NCBI GenBank assembly: GCA_964509695.1 | Contig: CAZDXN010000006.1 | Span: 1-43,902, forward strand | Reading direction: 5' to 3' | DNA length: 43,902 nt | Source: 2-01-FULL-50-23 sp964509695 | GTDB lineage: Bacteria; Patescibacteriota; Microgenomatia; UBA1400; MFAQ01 | Shown: piece after piece, positions 15,734 to 25,062 of the stretch | Numbering within the stretch: the stretch's first letter is position 1 | Layout of the letters: each line of letters starts with the position of its first letter | Notes under the pieces: model-generated | What the model saw: only the letters and a program-made list of their open reading frames with translations | Database searches by the model: none | Told to the model about the DNA's origin: nothing | Program-made: the position numbers and the translations under genes

Positions 15734-16375
15734 GTGACCCATCCCAAACTTCCAACAATTGTTCTGGTTAGTTCCCTCATTATTTCTCTTGCGACAAACG
15801 CTTTCCTTATCTACAAAAATACCACTATCACTCACCACACTGTCACTGAAGTCAAAGATGGTGATACCGTCGTCATCGATAACAATCAAACCGTTCGTCT
15901 AATTGGTATCGAGGCCCCAGAACTGGGTTTCTGCGGCGGTCAAGAATCAAAAACATATTTAACAAATCTCATCAAAGACCAAAAAGTGATACTTACCACA
16001 TTCGGTGTAGACAAGTATGCCCGCACCCTCGCTTTACTAACTTATTTCGACCTCGATGTAAACAAAGCCATGCTTTCTTCTGGTTGGGCAGTTTATGAGT
16101 CATTTGTCGGAGCGCCGCGCGATGATATGGCGCGAGAGAGCAACCAAGCCATGGCCAAGAAAAAAGGACTATTTTCACTCTGTCGCTTAAACAACCCCGA
16201 CAAACCTAGCTGTACCATTAAAGGAAATATTAACCGCGATTTGAAATCATATCTTCTGCCTTCATGTTCAAACTATGAACAAACTATGGTTTATAAAGAT
16301 CGCGGTGAATCATGGTTCTGCACCGAAGCCGAAGCCCAAAAAGCGGGTTATAAGAAATCTGAAACCTGCGACTGA
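15734..16375 (+). CDS. Secreted thermonuclease-like (SNase) protein
   Basis: 213 aa, GTG start. A signal anchor (about residues 7-27) is followed by the SNase barrel: VKDGDTVVI, VRLIGIEAPE (Arg and Glu of the active site) and YARTLALL (second Arg). The last ~50 residues (KGNIN, SYLLPSC, WFCTEAEAQKAG) form a separate Cys-containing module often seen at the end of secreted nucleases. It likely degrades external nucleic acid, a plausible nutrient source for a reduced cell. Confidence 0.85.
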   Translation: MTHPKLPTIVLVSSLIISLATNAFLIYKNTTITHHTVTEVKDGDTVVIDNNQTVRLIGIEAPELGFCGGQESKTYLTNLIKDQKVILTTFGVDKYARTLALLTYFDLDVNKAMLSSGWAVYESFVGAPRDDMARESNQAMAKKKGLFSLCRLNNPDKPSCTIKGNINRDLKSYLLPSCSNYEQTMVYKDRGESWFCTEAEAQKAGYKKSETCD

Positions 16376-16378
16376 GGG

Positions 16379-16408
16379 TTGACACACGTCTTGAGCCTAT
16401 GATATCAT
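16379..16408 (+). promoter_or_regulatory. rpoBC promoter
   Basis: Consensus TTGACA (16379-16384), an 18-bp spacer and TATCAT (16403-16408). It begins 3 bp after the nuclease stop codon and gives a leader of about 70 nt. Confidence 0.75.
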
Positions 16409-16426
16409 CGCAACAGTTCAATAAAT

Positions 16427-16460
16427 CTGGCGCCGGACGGTAGCCAGGTTTTTTCCGTCC
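16427..16460 (+). promoter_or_regulatory. rpoB leader with competing hairpins
   Basis: CTGGC (16427-16431) pairs with GCCAG (16443-16447), followed by GTTTTTT: a terminator-like hairpin. GGACGG (16435-16440), inside that loop, pairs with CCGTCC (16455-16460), which lies just past the T run. The second pairing would hold the T tract in its own loop. The two cannot both form as simple hairpins, so this looks like an attenuator/antiterminator pair. Hand-derived. Confidence 0.5.
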
Positions 16461-16485
16461 CTACCATAACTAAAGCTAATATAGG

Positions 16486-19400
16486 ATGTCAAAAAAAGCC
16501 ATACGCGAAAACTGGGGTAAGCCACATAAGAACCTTCCCGAATTAGACCTCACCAAAATCCAGGTCGATTCATATCAAGACTTCCTCAAAAACGGCATCC
16601 GTCAATCTCTCCAAGAACTTAATCCCATCAAAGACTTCACCGGCAAATTTTTCCAGCTGGAGTTTTCTGACCACCACCTCGGCAAACCAAAATTGTCCCC
16701 AAAAGAGGCGATGGAGAAGGGTGTCAACTTCGAGGCTCCCCTAAAAGTCACCGCCAAACTTACCAATCTTCAGACCAAAGCCGTTCAAGATCAGGAGATC
16801 TTTTTGGGCGACATCCCCTTGATGACTTCCGTCGGCACTTTTATTATTAACGGCGTCGAACGTGTCGTTGTCAACCAACTCGTCCGCTCCCCGGGCGTTT
16901 TTTTTACCCGGGAGCTCGACCCCAATAGTGGCCGTTTCCTCCATCACGCTGAAATTCGTCCTCTCTTCCGCGGCTCTTGGTTAGAGTTCTTGGTTAGTCG
17001 CAATGACCACATTTCCGTCCGCATCGACCGCCATCGTAAAATTTCTGCCACCACCCTCATCCGCGCTCTTGGATACGAGACCGACGACGAGATCCAAAAC
17101 CTTTTCAAAGATATCGACACCGACGCCGACCACCTCTACATCGAGACCACTCTTCTCAAAGACACTAGCAAGACCAGCAACGAGGCCCTTCTCGAGTTCT
17201 ATGACAAGATTCGCCCCGGCGAACCGGCCGTCGTCGAAAATGCCAAAAACCTCTTCCATCAAATGTTTTTTGATAGCCGCCGTTATGACCTCGGCCTAGT
17301 CGGCAGATACAAGCTCAACAAGAAATTGGGTTTGAATCTACCGATTGACGCTGACCACGTCACCCTCGACAAGCAAGACATCATCGCCGCCATCCGCTAT
17401 ATCATCAATCTCCAAAACGGCCACGGCAAAATCGACGACATCGACCACCTTGCCAACCGACGTGTTCGCCGCGTCGGTGAACTCGTCAACCAGACCGCCT
17501 TCCGTGTCGGACTTCTCCGTTTAGAACGTTCCATCAAGGAAAAAATGAGTATGGCCAAAGCGGAAGATCTGCCGACTCCTTCCGGTCTGATTAACCCCCG
17601 CCCCATCATCGCCTCGGTCTACGAATTCTTCAGGCGAAACCGCCTTAGTTCCATTCTGGAGCAGGTCAACCCTCTTTCCGAGGTCGACAATCTGCGCCGT
17701 CTCTCTGTCATGGGCACCGGCGGCGTCACCCGTGAGCGCGCCAGCTTCTCCATGCGTGATATCAACGCTTCTCAGTATTCCAGAATTTGTCCCGTCAGAA
17801 GTCCTGAAGGCCAGAACATTGGTCTGGTCACTTATCTGGCTCTTTACACCCACATCAATGAATTCGGTTTTCTCGAGTCTCCCTATTTCAAGGTTGAAAA
17901 GCACGAAAAAGACGGCAAGACCGTCATGAGAATCACTGACAAAATCGAATATCTCACCGCCGATGACGAAGAGAAGTACTACATCACCCACGCCGAAGTC
18001 GGCCGTGAAGGAGACATCATCACTGACAAATGGGTTGCCGCCCGCTACGATTGTCAATTTATCGAAGTCGACGCTACTCAAATTCAGTACATCGATGTCG
18101 TTCCTCGTCAGGTCGTTGGTACTTCTGCTTCTCTAATTCCCTTCATCCAGCACGATGATGGTACCCGCGCCCTCATGGGAAGTCACATGCAAACTCAAGC
18201 GGTACCACTTTTGAAACCAGAAGCTCCCATTATCGGCACCGGTATGGAAAGTGCCGTCGCTGGTGCCATGGGCTGGGTCATCTATGCCCGCCACGCTGGT
18301 AAGGTTATTAGTTCAGACGCTAACCACATTAGTATCAAACTTTCAGCGACTGATGCCAAAGACGCGGCCAAGGAAATCGCTGATATCGACTACGGCTTCG
18401 TCACTATCAAGGGAGACGTCGAAACCTATCATATTCGAAAATATCACCGCACTTCCCAAAGTACCTCCTACAGTCAGTCGCCCTTGGTCATCGCCGGTGA
18501 CGAGGTCAAAAAAGGCGACGTCATTATCAATGGTCCTTCCGCTGAAAACGGCGAACTCGCCATCGGTCAAAACCTCTTCATTGCCTATGGTTCTCTCGAA
18601 GGCTTGGGTTACGAAGACGCCATCGCCATCAGCTCTCGACTCTTGGAAGAAGATTTATTGAGCTCGATTCACATCAATGAATACGTCGCCGACGTTATGG
18701 ATACGAAACTTGGTGCCGAAGAACTAACCTCCGATATTCCCAACGTTTCTGATCCGGATTTAAGAAATCTTAGTCCCGATGGCATAGTCGTCATCGGTAG
18801 CAACGTCTCTCCAAACGACATTCTAGTCGGTAAAATTGCTCCCAAAGGCGAAACCGAACTCACTGCCGAAGAAAGATTGCTCCGTGCCATTTTCGGTGAG
18901 AAAGCCCGTGAAGTCCGCGATACATCTTTACGTATGCCTCACGGCGAGCAGGGAACCGTCATCTCCGTTCAAATTCTTGATCGCGAGGGCGGCGACGATC
19001 TCGACGCTGGCGTCATCCGTCAAATCCGTGTCAAAGTCGCCCAACTTCGCCGTATCACCGTCGGTGACAAACTCGCCGGTCGTCATGGAAACAAAGGTGT
19101 AATTTCCAAGATCGTTTCCAAGGCGGATATGCCTTACACCACCGACGGCCGCCCCGTCGATATCATGATTTCTCCTCTTTCGGTTCTGGCCCGTATGAAC
19201 CTCGGTCAGCTTCTCGAAGCCGAACTCGGACTCGCCGCCGAAGGTCTTGGTCTCAAAATTGCCGTTCCCGTCTTTGAACAGATTGACGAGAATCGCATCG
19301 GCGATCTTCTCGAGAAGGCCGGCTACCCCCGTTCCGCCAAGGTCCAGCTCTTTGACGGCCGCACCGGTGAAGCCCTTGCTCAAAAAACCGCCGTCGGTGT

Positions 19401-19923
19401 TGCCTACATCTTGAAACTTATCCACATGGTCGAGGACAAGACCCATGCCCGCTCGACCGGACCATACAGTCTCGTCACCCAACAGCCCCTCGGCGGCAAA
19501 GCCCAAATGGGAGGTCAAAGACTCGGAGAAATGGAAGTCTGGGCCCTCGAAGCCCACAAAGCCGCCCACACTTTGCAGGAAATGCTTACCATCAAGTCTG
19601 ACGACGTCGTCGGTCGCTCCAAAGCCTTCGAAGCCATCGTCAAGGGTTTGCCAATTCCCGAGAGCACCGTCCCTGAGTCCTTCAAGGTCTTGGTCAAGGA
19701 ATTAAACTCGCTTTGTCTCTCCATTATTCCGACCGGACCGGTTATTGCTGAGGAACCCGAAGTTGTTGCCCCTACACCCGTTGTGGCCGATGATACTGTT
19801 GCCCCCGTTACTGACGACACTTCTTCCCCCGCCCCCACACCACAGTCCGCCTCTGGCGGAGATGACGTTGTCGTCGACCCGGCAAAAGAGGAAAAAGAAG
19901 AAGACGACGACGATGACGAATAA
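16486..19923 (+). CDS. rpoB: RNA polymerase subunit beta
   Basis: 1145 aa core subunit forming one side of the catalytic cleft. Conserved blocks: GVFFTRE, NPLSEVDNLRRLS, VRSPEGQNIGLV, DGTRALMGSHMQTQ, GDKLAGRHGNKGV and the C-terminal GGKAQMGGQRLGEMEVWALE. In the rifampicin pocket, positions equivalent to E. coli Q513, D516 and H526 are Ser389, Glu392 and Asn402. A tail of about 70 residues is Pro/Thr/Val-rich and ends in a run of Glu and Asp; this is beyond the usual fold. Confidence 0.97.
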   Translation: MSKKAIRENWGKPHKNLPELDLTKIQVDSYQDFLKNGIRQSLQELNPIKDFTGKFFQLEFSDHHLGKPKLSPKEAMEKGVNFEAPLKVTAKLTNLQTKAVQDQEIFLGDIPLMTSVGTFIINGVERVVVNQLVRSPGVFFTRELDPNSGRFLHHAEIRPLFRGSWLEFLVSRNDHISVRIDRHRKISATTLIRALGYETDDEIQNLFKDIDTDADHLYIETTLLKDTSKTSNEALLEFYDKIRPGEPAVVENAKNLFHQMFFDSRRYDLGLVGRYKLNKKLGLNLPIDADHVTLDKQDIIAAIRYIINLQNGHGKIDDIDHLANRRVRRVGELVNQTAFRVGLLRLERSIKEKMSMAKAEDLPTPSGLINPRPIIASVYEFFRRNRLSSILEQVNPLSEVDNLRRLSVMGTGGVTRERASFSMRDINASQYSRICPVRSPEGQNIGLVTYLALYTHINEFGFLESPYFKVEKHEKDGKTVMRITDKIEYLTADDEEKYYITHAEVGREGDIITDKWVAARYDCQFIEVDATQIQYIDVVPRQVVGTSASLIPFIQHDDGTRALMGSHMQTQAVPLLKPEAPIIGTGMESAVAGAMGWVIYARHAGKVISSDANHISIKLSATDAKDAAKEIADIDYGFVTIKGDVETYHIRKYHRTSQSTSYSQSPLVIAGDEVKKGDVIINGPSAENGELAIGQNLFIAYGSLEGLGYEDAIAISSRLLEEDLLSSIHINEYVADVMDTKLGAEELTSDIPNVSDPDLRNLSPDGIVVIGSNVSPNDILVGKIAPKGETELTAEERLLRAIFGEKAREVRDTSLRMPHGEQGTVISVQILDREGGDDLDAGVIRQIRVKVAQLRRITVGDKLAGRHGNKGVISKIVSKADMPYTTDGRPVDIMISPLSVLARMNLGQLLEAELGLAAEGLGLKIAVPVFEQIDENRIGDLLEKAGYPRSAKVQLFDGRTGEALAQKTAVGVAYILKLIHMVEDKTHARSTGPYSLVTQQPLGGKAQMGGQRLGEMEVWALEAHKAAHTLQEMLTIKSDDVVGRSKAFEAIVKGLPIPESTVPESFKVLVKELNSLCLSIIPTGPVIAEEPEVVAPTPVVADDTVAPVTDDTSSPAPTPQSASGGDDVVVDPAKEEKEEDDDDDE

Positions 19924-19944
19924 AATTAAAAAGACAAAAGATAA

Positions 19945-22900
19945 ATGAAAAACATAGTTGATTTTGCCGGACTCCAAATAAAACTCGCTTCCCCCGAGGA
20001 GATTTTGTCTTGGTCTCACGGTGAGGTTCTGAAACCGGAAACCATCAACTATCGTACCCAGAAACCCGAAAAAGACGGTCTCTTCTGCGAGCGCATCTTT
20101 GGTCCCACCAAAGATTGGGAATGCTATTGTGGCAAATACAAACGCGTCCGCTTCCGAGGCATCATCTGTGATAAATGTGGCGTCGAAGTTACCCAGAGCC
20201 GCGTCCGTCGAGAGCGCATGGCCCACATCAAGTTGGCTACCCCGATCGCCCACGTCTGGTTCTTCAAGGGCGCCCCCAGCAAAATTTCTCTGATTCTCGA
20301 CATTTCTCCCAAGAAATTGACCTCAGTGATTTATTTTTCCAAATATCTGGTTCTGGCGATTGACGACACCGCCAAGGAAGAGGCGATCGGCAAACTCAGC
20401 GCCGAAAAGAACCGCAAAGTCGAGGCTATCAGAGCCGACTACGACGCACGAATTGAGAAACTCAAAGATGAAGGCAAGGGCCAATTGGTCACCCTGAAAA
20501 AAACCGTCAAAGACAAAGACGAACAGGCCCTCAAGACCGAAGACACCAAACTCGGCTTCAAACAAAAAGTCGCTTCTATCCGTGAGCAAATGGTTTCTGA
20601 GATCAGTCTTCAGGAGGAAATCAGCCAGAAACTAGCCGACCTTATCGGCAGTGTTCAGGTCAACTCACTTCTTTCCGAATCTGAATTCATCAAGTTCGAA
20701 GAGTACGGCGTCACCGATTGGCTCACTGTTGGAATGGGTGCCGAAGCCCTCATCGAAAGCCTCAAACGACTCGACCTTGATGCTCTGGCCGCCAAACTCC
20801 GCGAAGATGTGAAAAGCAACTCCGAAGCCAAACGTACCAAAGCCACTAAACGTCTTCAGGTCGTCCGCGGTTTAAAAAACTCCGAAGTCAAGCCCGAGTG
20901 GATGATCCTCACCGTTCTGCCGGTCATTCCCCCCGATCTTCGCCCCATGGTTCAGCTCCAAGGTGGCCGTTACGCCGCCTCTGACCTCAACGATCTCTAC
21001 CGCCGCGTCATCAATCGCAACAATCGTTTGAAGCATCTCATCGTCCTCGGCGCTCCAGAGATCATCCTCCGAAATGAAAAACGCATGCTTCAGGAAGCCG
21101 TCGACGCCCTCATTGACTCATCTCAAGCCAAGACCAGCCGTCGAAGCCGCACCGGCAAGACCCTGAAGAGTATCTCTGATCTACTGAAGGGGAAGCAGGG
21201 TCGTTTCCGTCAAAATCTCTTGGGCAAGCGCGTCGACTACTCAGGCCGTTCCGTTATCGTCGTTGGCCCGGAACTCAACATCAACCAATGCGGTCTCCCC
21301 AAAGAAATGGCCTTGGAGATGTTCAAACCTTTCGTTCTTCGCGAATTAATTCTCAAAGGTCTAGCCCCCAACGTCAAGTCCGCCAAAAACATCATCGAGA
21401 AACGTCCTCCGGAAGTCTTCGACATTCTCGAGGAAATCACCCGCGAGCACCCCGTCCTCCTAAACCGCGCCCCGACGCTTCACAAACTCTCGATTTTGGC
21501 CTTCTGGCCGGTTCTTGTCGAAGGCTCCGCTATCCGGCTTCACCCAGTCGTCTGTGAAGGTTTCAACGCTGACTTCGACGGTGACCAAATGGCCGTTCAC
21601 GTTCCCTTGACCGAGAAAGCCAAGAAAGAAGCCATCAAACACATGTTCCCTCGCGTCAACCTTTTGAAACCCTCCAGCGGTAACCCGATCAACATTCCCG
21701 TCAAAAAAGAAATGGGTATCGGTATCTACTTGATCTCTTCCGTTGATGCCACTCTCGCCGCCCACTCTTCGCCTTTTGCCAGTCGGGAAGAAGTCATCAC
21801 TGCCCACCAAAATGACGCCATCAAACTCCGCCAGACGATTCGGGTCCGCTTGAATCCGGAAGACACCACTCTCACCGAGACCACTGTCGGTCGCATTCTC
21901 TTCAACCAGATTCTTCCCGAGGATTGGAGTTTCAACAACGAAGCCATGCCCGCCCGCGCCCTCAGCAATCTTTTTGAGAAGGCCATCAAAGAGCTCGACA
22001 ACGAGCGCGTCGTGAAGTTGGTCGACGATATCAAGAATCTCGGTTTTGACGTCATTACCACTTCCGGTCTGTCTTTCTCAATCTCCGACAACGAACTTTT
22101 TAGTGGCAAAGAAGAGATCCTTCAAGGCGGTAATCTCAAGGCCAAAGAGATCGAAGACAACTATCGTCTTGGTCTCATCACCAATGAGGAAAGAAAGAAA
22201 CTGACCATCGATATGTGGATGACTACCACCGACGAACTGGCCGAGAAGACTTGGTCGACTTTCTCCATCGACAACCCAATCCGTACCATCATCGATACTG
22301 GCGGCGGACGTATCAACAAAAACACCATCAAACAGCTCTCCGCTATGCGTGGTATCGGTGTTGACCCAATGGGAAACTTTGTCGAACTTCCGACCAAGAG
22401 CAATTACCGCGAAGGCCTTTCCATCTTCGAGTACGTTACCGCCATCCGAGGTAGTCGCAAAGGTCTGACCGACACCGCTCTTCGTACCGCCGACGCCGGT
22501 TATCTCACCCGCCGCTTGGTTGACGTTTCTCACGATGTCATTGTTCGTGCCGATGATTGTGGTGAAACCGAAGGCTTGGAGATTCGTGCCGATTATCGGG
22601 GGGCTCAGTTTGCCGCCCGCCTAGTGACCCGCATCGCCGCCAAGAAAGTCATTGATCCGACCACCAAGAAAGTCATCGTCAACGCCGGAGAACTCATCAC
22701 GGACGAACTTTCCAAAGTCATCAAGGATGCCAAGGTCGAAAACGTCTTCATTCATTCTCCGCTTACCTGCAAACTCCGCTTCGGTATTTGTGCCAAGTGT
22801 TACGGTAGCAATTACGCCACCAATGCCATGTCCAAGGTCGGAGATCCCGTCGGTATCGTCGCCGCCCAAAGTATCGGTGAACCGGGCACTCAGCTGACCA

Positions 22901-23655
22901 TGCGTACCAAACACTCCGGTGGTGTCGCCGGTCTCGACGTGACTCAGGGACTTCCCCGCGTCACTGAGCTTTTGGAGGCCCGAGCCCCGAAGATCGCCGC
23001 TCCCATCGCCGAAGTTTCCGGCAAGGTCAAGGTTTTGGAAACCGACAACGGCTATCACCTCACCATTACTCCTACCGGCAGTAGCAAAGAAGCCCGGAAG
23101 GAATACGTCGTTCCCCTTACCCTCAACCTTCTCGTCGCCGATGGTGACCTTGTTGGCGCTGGTACCCAGCTCGCCTCTGGTAGTGTCGACGTCAAGAATC
23201 TTCTAAAAATCAAAGGTCTTCGTGCCAGTCAGGAATATCTCATCAAAGAAGTTCAGGGCGTTTACGAATCTCAGGGCATCGCTATTCATGACAAGCACTT
23301 CGAAGTCATCGCTCGCCAGATGAGTGACAAGATCAGGATCGACGAGCCGGGTGACACCCAGCTTCTCTCCGGCGACATTGTCAGTCGCGGTACCTACGAA
23401 CTAGCCAACGAAGCCGTCATCGCCCAAGGAGGCAATCCCGCCACCGCCACTCACATTATCTTGGGTACCATCCGCGCCTCCCTTTACACCGACAGTTGGC
23501 TCTCGGCCGCTTCCTTCCAAGACACCACCAGTGTTTTGACCGATGCTTCCGTCCAAGGTCGAGTCGACCACCTTATCGGCATGAAAGAGAACGTTATTAT
23601 TGGTCGCCTCATTCCCACGAGCAAATCTCGCGCGGCGATCGAGAATCTCTGGTAA
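19945..23655 (+). CDS. rpoC: RNA polymerase subunit beta-prime
   Basis: 1236 aa catalytic subunit. The N-terminal zinc site is CYC...CDKC in CGKYKRVRFRGIICDKCG. The catalytic loop NADFDGDQMAVH holds the Mg-binding Asp residues. The second zinc site uses C in DDCGE and CKLRFGICAKC. The trigger-loop region VGIVAAQSIGEPGTQLTMR is intact. It follows rpoB by 21 bp of A-rich sequence with a weak 7-bp periodicity. No intein or frameshift. Confidence 0.97.
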   Translation: MKNIVDFAGLQIKLASPEEILSWSHGEVLKPETINYRTQKPEKDGLFCERIFGPTKDWECYCGKYKRVRFRGIICDKCGVEVTQSRVRRERMAHIKLATPIAHVWFFKGAPSKISLILDISPKKLTSVIYFSKYLVLAIDDTAKEEAIGKLSAEKNRKVEAIRADYDARIEKLKDEGKGQLVTLKKTVKDKDEQALKTEDTKLGFKQKVASIREQMVSEISLQEEISQKLADLIGSVQVNSLLSESEFIKFEEYGVTDWLTVGMGAEALIESLKRLDLDALAAKLREDVKSNSEAKRTKATKRLQVVRGLKNSEVKPEWMILTVLPVIPPDLRPMVQLQGGRYAASDLNDLYRRVINRNNRLKHLIVLGAPEIILRNEKRMLQEAVDALIDSSQAKTSRRSRTGKTLKSISDLLKGKQGRFRQNLLGKRVDYSGRSVIVVGPELNINQCGLPKEMALEMFKPFVLRELILKGLAPNVKSAKNIIEKRPPEVFDILEEITREHPVLLNRAPTLHKLSILAFWPVLVEGSAIRLHPVVCEGFNADFDGDQMAVHVPLTEKAKKEAIKHMFPRVNLLKPSSGNPINIPVKKEMGIGIYLISSVDATLAAHSSPFASREEVITAHQNDAIKLRQTIRVRLNPEDTTLTETTVGRILFNQILPEDWSFNNEAMPARALSNLFEKAIKELDNERVVKLVDDIKNLGFDVITTSGLSFSISDNELFSGKEEILQGGNLKAKEIEDNYRLGLITNEERKKLTIDMWMTTTDELAEKTWSTFSIDNPIRTIIDTGGGRINKNTIKQLSAMRGIGVDPMGNFVELPTKSNYREGLSIFEYVTAIRGSRKGLTDTALRTADAGYLTRRLVDVSHDVIVRADDCGETEGLEIRADYRGAQFAARLVTRIAAKKVIDPTTKKVIVNAGELITDELSKVIKDAKVENVFIHSPLTCKLRFGICAKCYGSNYATNAMSKVGDPVGIVAAQSIGEPGTQLTMRTKHSGGVAGLDVTQGLPRVTELLEARAPKIAAPIAEVSGKVKVLETDNGYHLTITPTGSSKEARKEYVVPLTLNLLVADGDLVGAGTQLASGSVDVKNLLKIKGLRASQEYLIKEVQGVYESQGIAIHDKHFEVIARQMSDKIRIDEPGDTQLLSGDIVSRGTYELANEAVIAQGGNPATATHIILGTIRASLYTDSWLSAASFQDTTSVLTDASVQGRVDHLIGMKENVIIGRLIPTSKSRAAIENLW

Positions 23656-23658
23656 AAT
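23650..23658 (+). promoter_or_regulatory. rpsL internal promoter
   Basis: Extended -10 TGGTAAAAT whose TAA is also the rpoC stop codon, 12 nt before the rpsL ATG. No clear -35. Confidence 0.45.
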
Positions 23659-23670
23659 AAGCCTCGTTCT

Positions 23671-24087
23671 ATGCCTACAATTAACCAACTAGTCAAAAAA
23701 GGTCGAAAACAATTGGCCCGAAAGATCAAAACTACGGCTCTGCGCAAGAGTTTTAATTCGGTCAAACGTCATATGACCACCAACACCAATCCCCAGAAAG
23801 TCGGTGTCTGTCTTCAGGTCAAGACCATGACCCCGAAGAAGCCAAACTCGGCTCTACGCAAAATCGCCCGTGTTCGTTTGAGTAACAAACAGGAAGTCAC
23901 CGCCTATATCATGGGCGAGGGACACAATCTGGCCGAACACAGCATCGTCATGATCCGCGGCGGCCGCGTTCGTGACCTTCCCGGTGTCAAATACCATATT
24001 ATTCGGGGCAAGCTCGACTGCGCCGGCGTCGAGAAAAGAATTAGTAGTCGCAGCAAATACGGCGCCCGTATGCCCAAAGCCAAATGA
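23671..24087 (+). CDS. rpsL: Ribosomal protein uS12
   Basis: 138 aa decoding-centre protein of the small subunit. MTPKKPNSALRK and GGRVRDLPGVKYH are the two loops reaching the A site. The Lys equivalent to E. coli K43 is kept (K56), but K88 is Arg101. An extra ~13 residues at the N-terminus account for the length. It starts 15 bp after rpoC. The stop codon overlaps the first unit of a 7-bp repeat. Confidence 0.96.
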   Translation: MPTINQLVKKGRKQLARKIKTTALRKSFNSVKRHMTTNTNPQKVGVCLQVKTMTPKKPNSALRKIARVRLSNKQEVTAYIMGEGHNLAEHSIVMIRGGRVRDLPGVKYHIIRGKLDCAGVEKRISSRSKYGARMPKAK

Positions 24088-24118
24088 TAAATATTTAATG
24101 AGCAATGATCAATAAATT
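24084..24118 (+). repeat. 7-bp tandem repeat, rpsL-rpsG junction
   Basis: Five ATGATAA-like heptamers in strict register from within the rpsL stop codon to the base before the rpsG ATG, which itself continues the register. Confidence 0.6.
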
Positions 24119-24595
24119 ATGAGAGCCCACAAAATCTACACCAGAACCATAGTCAGCGACGTCAAGTACGACAGTCAGATGGTCGCCAAGCTTATCAACG
24201 CCGTCATGTCCGATGGCAAGAAATCCGTTTCGGCCAAACAGGTCTACGACGCTCTGACCCTTTTGAAAGAAAAAACCAAGACTGACGAAATCACTTATCT
24301 CACCGAAGCCCTCGAAAACGTCAAACCTCAGATGGAGGTCCGCTCTCGTCGTGTCGGTGGCGCCAGCTATCAGGTCCCGATGCCGGTCAGGAGCGATCGG
24401 AAGCAGTCTCTTGCCATTCGTTGGATCGTTGATGCCGCCCGCGCTCGTAGCAACAGCTCTTACCACACTTTTTCCGAGAAGCTCGTCGCCGAATTGGTTG
24501 ATGCCCACGAGCAGGCCGGCAACGCCATCAAGAAGAAGCTCGACACCCACCGCATGGCCGACGCCAACAAAGCCTTCTCCCACTTCCGCTGGTAG
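24119..24595 (+). CDS. rpsG: Ribosomal protein uS7
   Basis: 158 aa head protein of the 30S subunit that nucleates 3'-domain assembly and contacts E-site tRNA. VAKLINAVMSDGKKS, EVRSRRVGGASYQVP, RWIVDAARAR and the C-terminal HRMADANKAFSHFRW are diagnostic. In most bacteria fusA follows directly; here 2.5 kb of accessory sequence intervenes. Confidence 0.96.
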   Translation: MRAHKIYTRTIVSDVKYDSQMVAKLINAVMSDGKKSVSAKQVYDALTLLKEKTKTDEITYLTEALENVKPQMEVRSRRVGGASYQVPMPVRSDRKQSLAIRWIVDAARARSNSSYHTFSEKLVAELVDAHEQAGNAIKKKLDTHRMADANKAFSHFRW

Positions 24596-24637
24596 GATTT
24601 CCGTCATTGCGAGGAGGTATTCCGATGTGGCAATCCA

Positions 24638-24682
24638 TGCCAATCAGTCCAATTAGCCCAATTTCTCCAATCGTGTTACAAT
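24638..24682 (+). promoter_or_regulatory. 9-bp array running into extended -10
   Basis: Four units of the form (N)YCCAATNN (24638-24673) are followed in exact 9-bp phase by TGTTACAAT, an extended -10. The array takes the place of a -35. It starts the first small-protein unit. The rest of the gap to 24796 holds the repeat at 24714-24774. Confidence 0.6.
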
Positions 24683-24713
24683 TCACCCCGTACGTTATAG
24701 GGCACCTTAACTC

Positions 24714-24774
24714 GTCATTCCGGCCCCCGAGCCGGAATCTATACCAATAGATTCCCAATCCGGTCAGGAATGAC
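24714..24774. repeat. GTCATTCC palindromic element
   Basis: The ends GTCATTCC and GGAATGAC are inverted. Inside are CCGGC/GCCGG and GGAATCTAT/ATAGATTCC hairpins. It resembles a miniature inverted-repeat element and lies in the leader of the next gene. The core is identical to 12912-12940. Confidence 0.65.
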
Positions 24775-24796
24775 AACAAAAAATTGGAGGCATTGC

Positions 24797-25027
24797 ATGA
24801 ATAAGAATTGGTCGGCAGTATTGCTCCTCATCGCCGCCCTCCTTGTCATCCTTCTCCTCAGCGGTAGCTGGGGGGGCATGATGGGGGGCTGGGGCTACGG
24901 CATGATGGGCCCGTGGATGATGGGGAGCTGGGGACTCAACCCCCTCGGTTGGTTGGGGGCGATCGTCGCCGTCTTCCTCTTCATCGCCGCACTGGTGATT
25001 TGGCTGCAGTCGGGCAAAAAGAAGTAA
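24797..25027 (+). CDS. Small Met/Gly/Trp-rich membrane protein
   Basis: 76 aa from the ATG at 24797, 6 nt after GGAGG (24786-24790). Two hydrophobic helices (about 5-23 and 50-70) flank a loop rich in Met, Gly and Trp (GGMMGGWGYGMMGPWMMG). Met-rich loops can bind copper, but no Cys or His supports a firm claim. First gene of a two-gene unit with its own promoter and terminator. Confidence 0.6.
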   Translation: MNKNWSAVLLLIAALLVILLLSGSWGGMMGGWGYGMMGPWMMGSWGLNPLGWLGAIVAVFLFIAALVIWLQSGKKK

Positions 25028-25062
25028 CGGCGCGCCCAGCGCCAAACTAAGGAGGTCGTCGC

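Noticed and set aside
24638..24673. CCAAT tandem arrays as a CRISPR array
   Set aside because: Units are 9 bp, contiguous and degenerate, with no spacers, and no cas gene is present.
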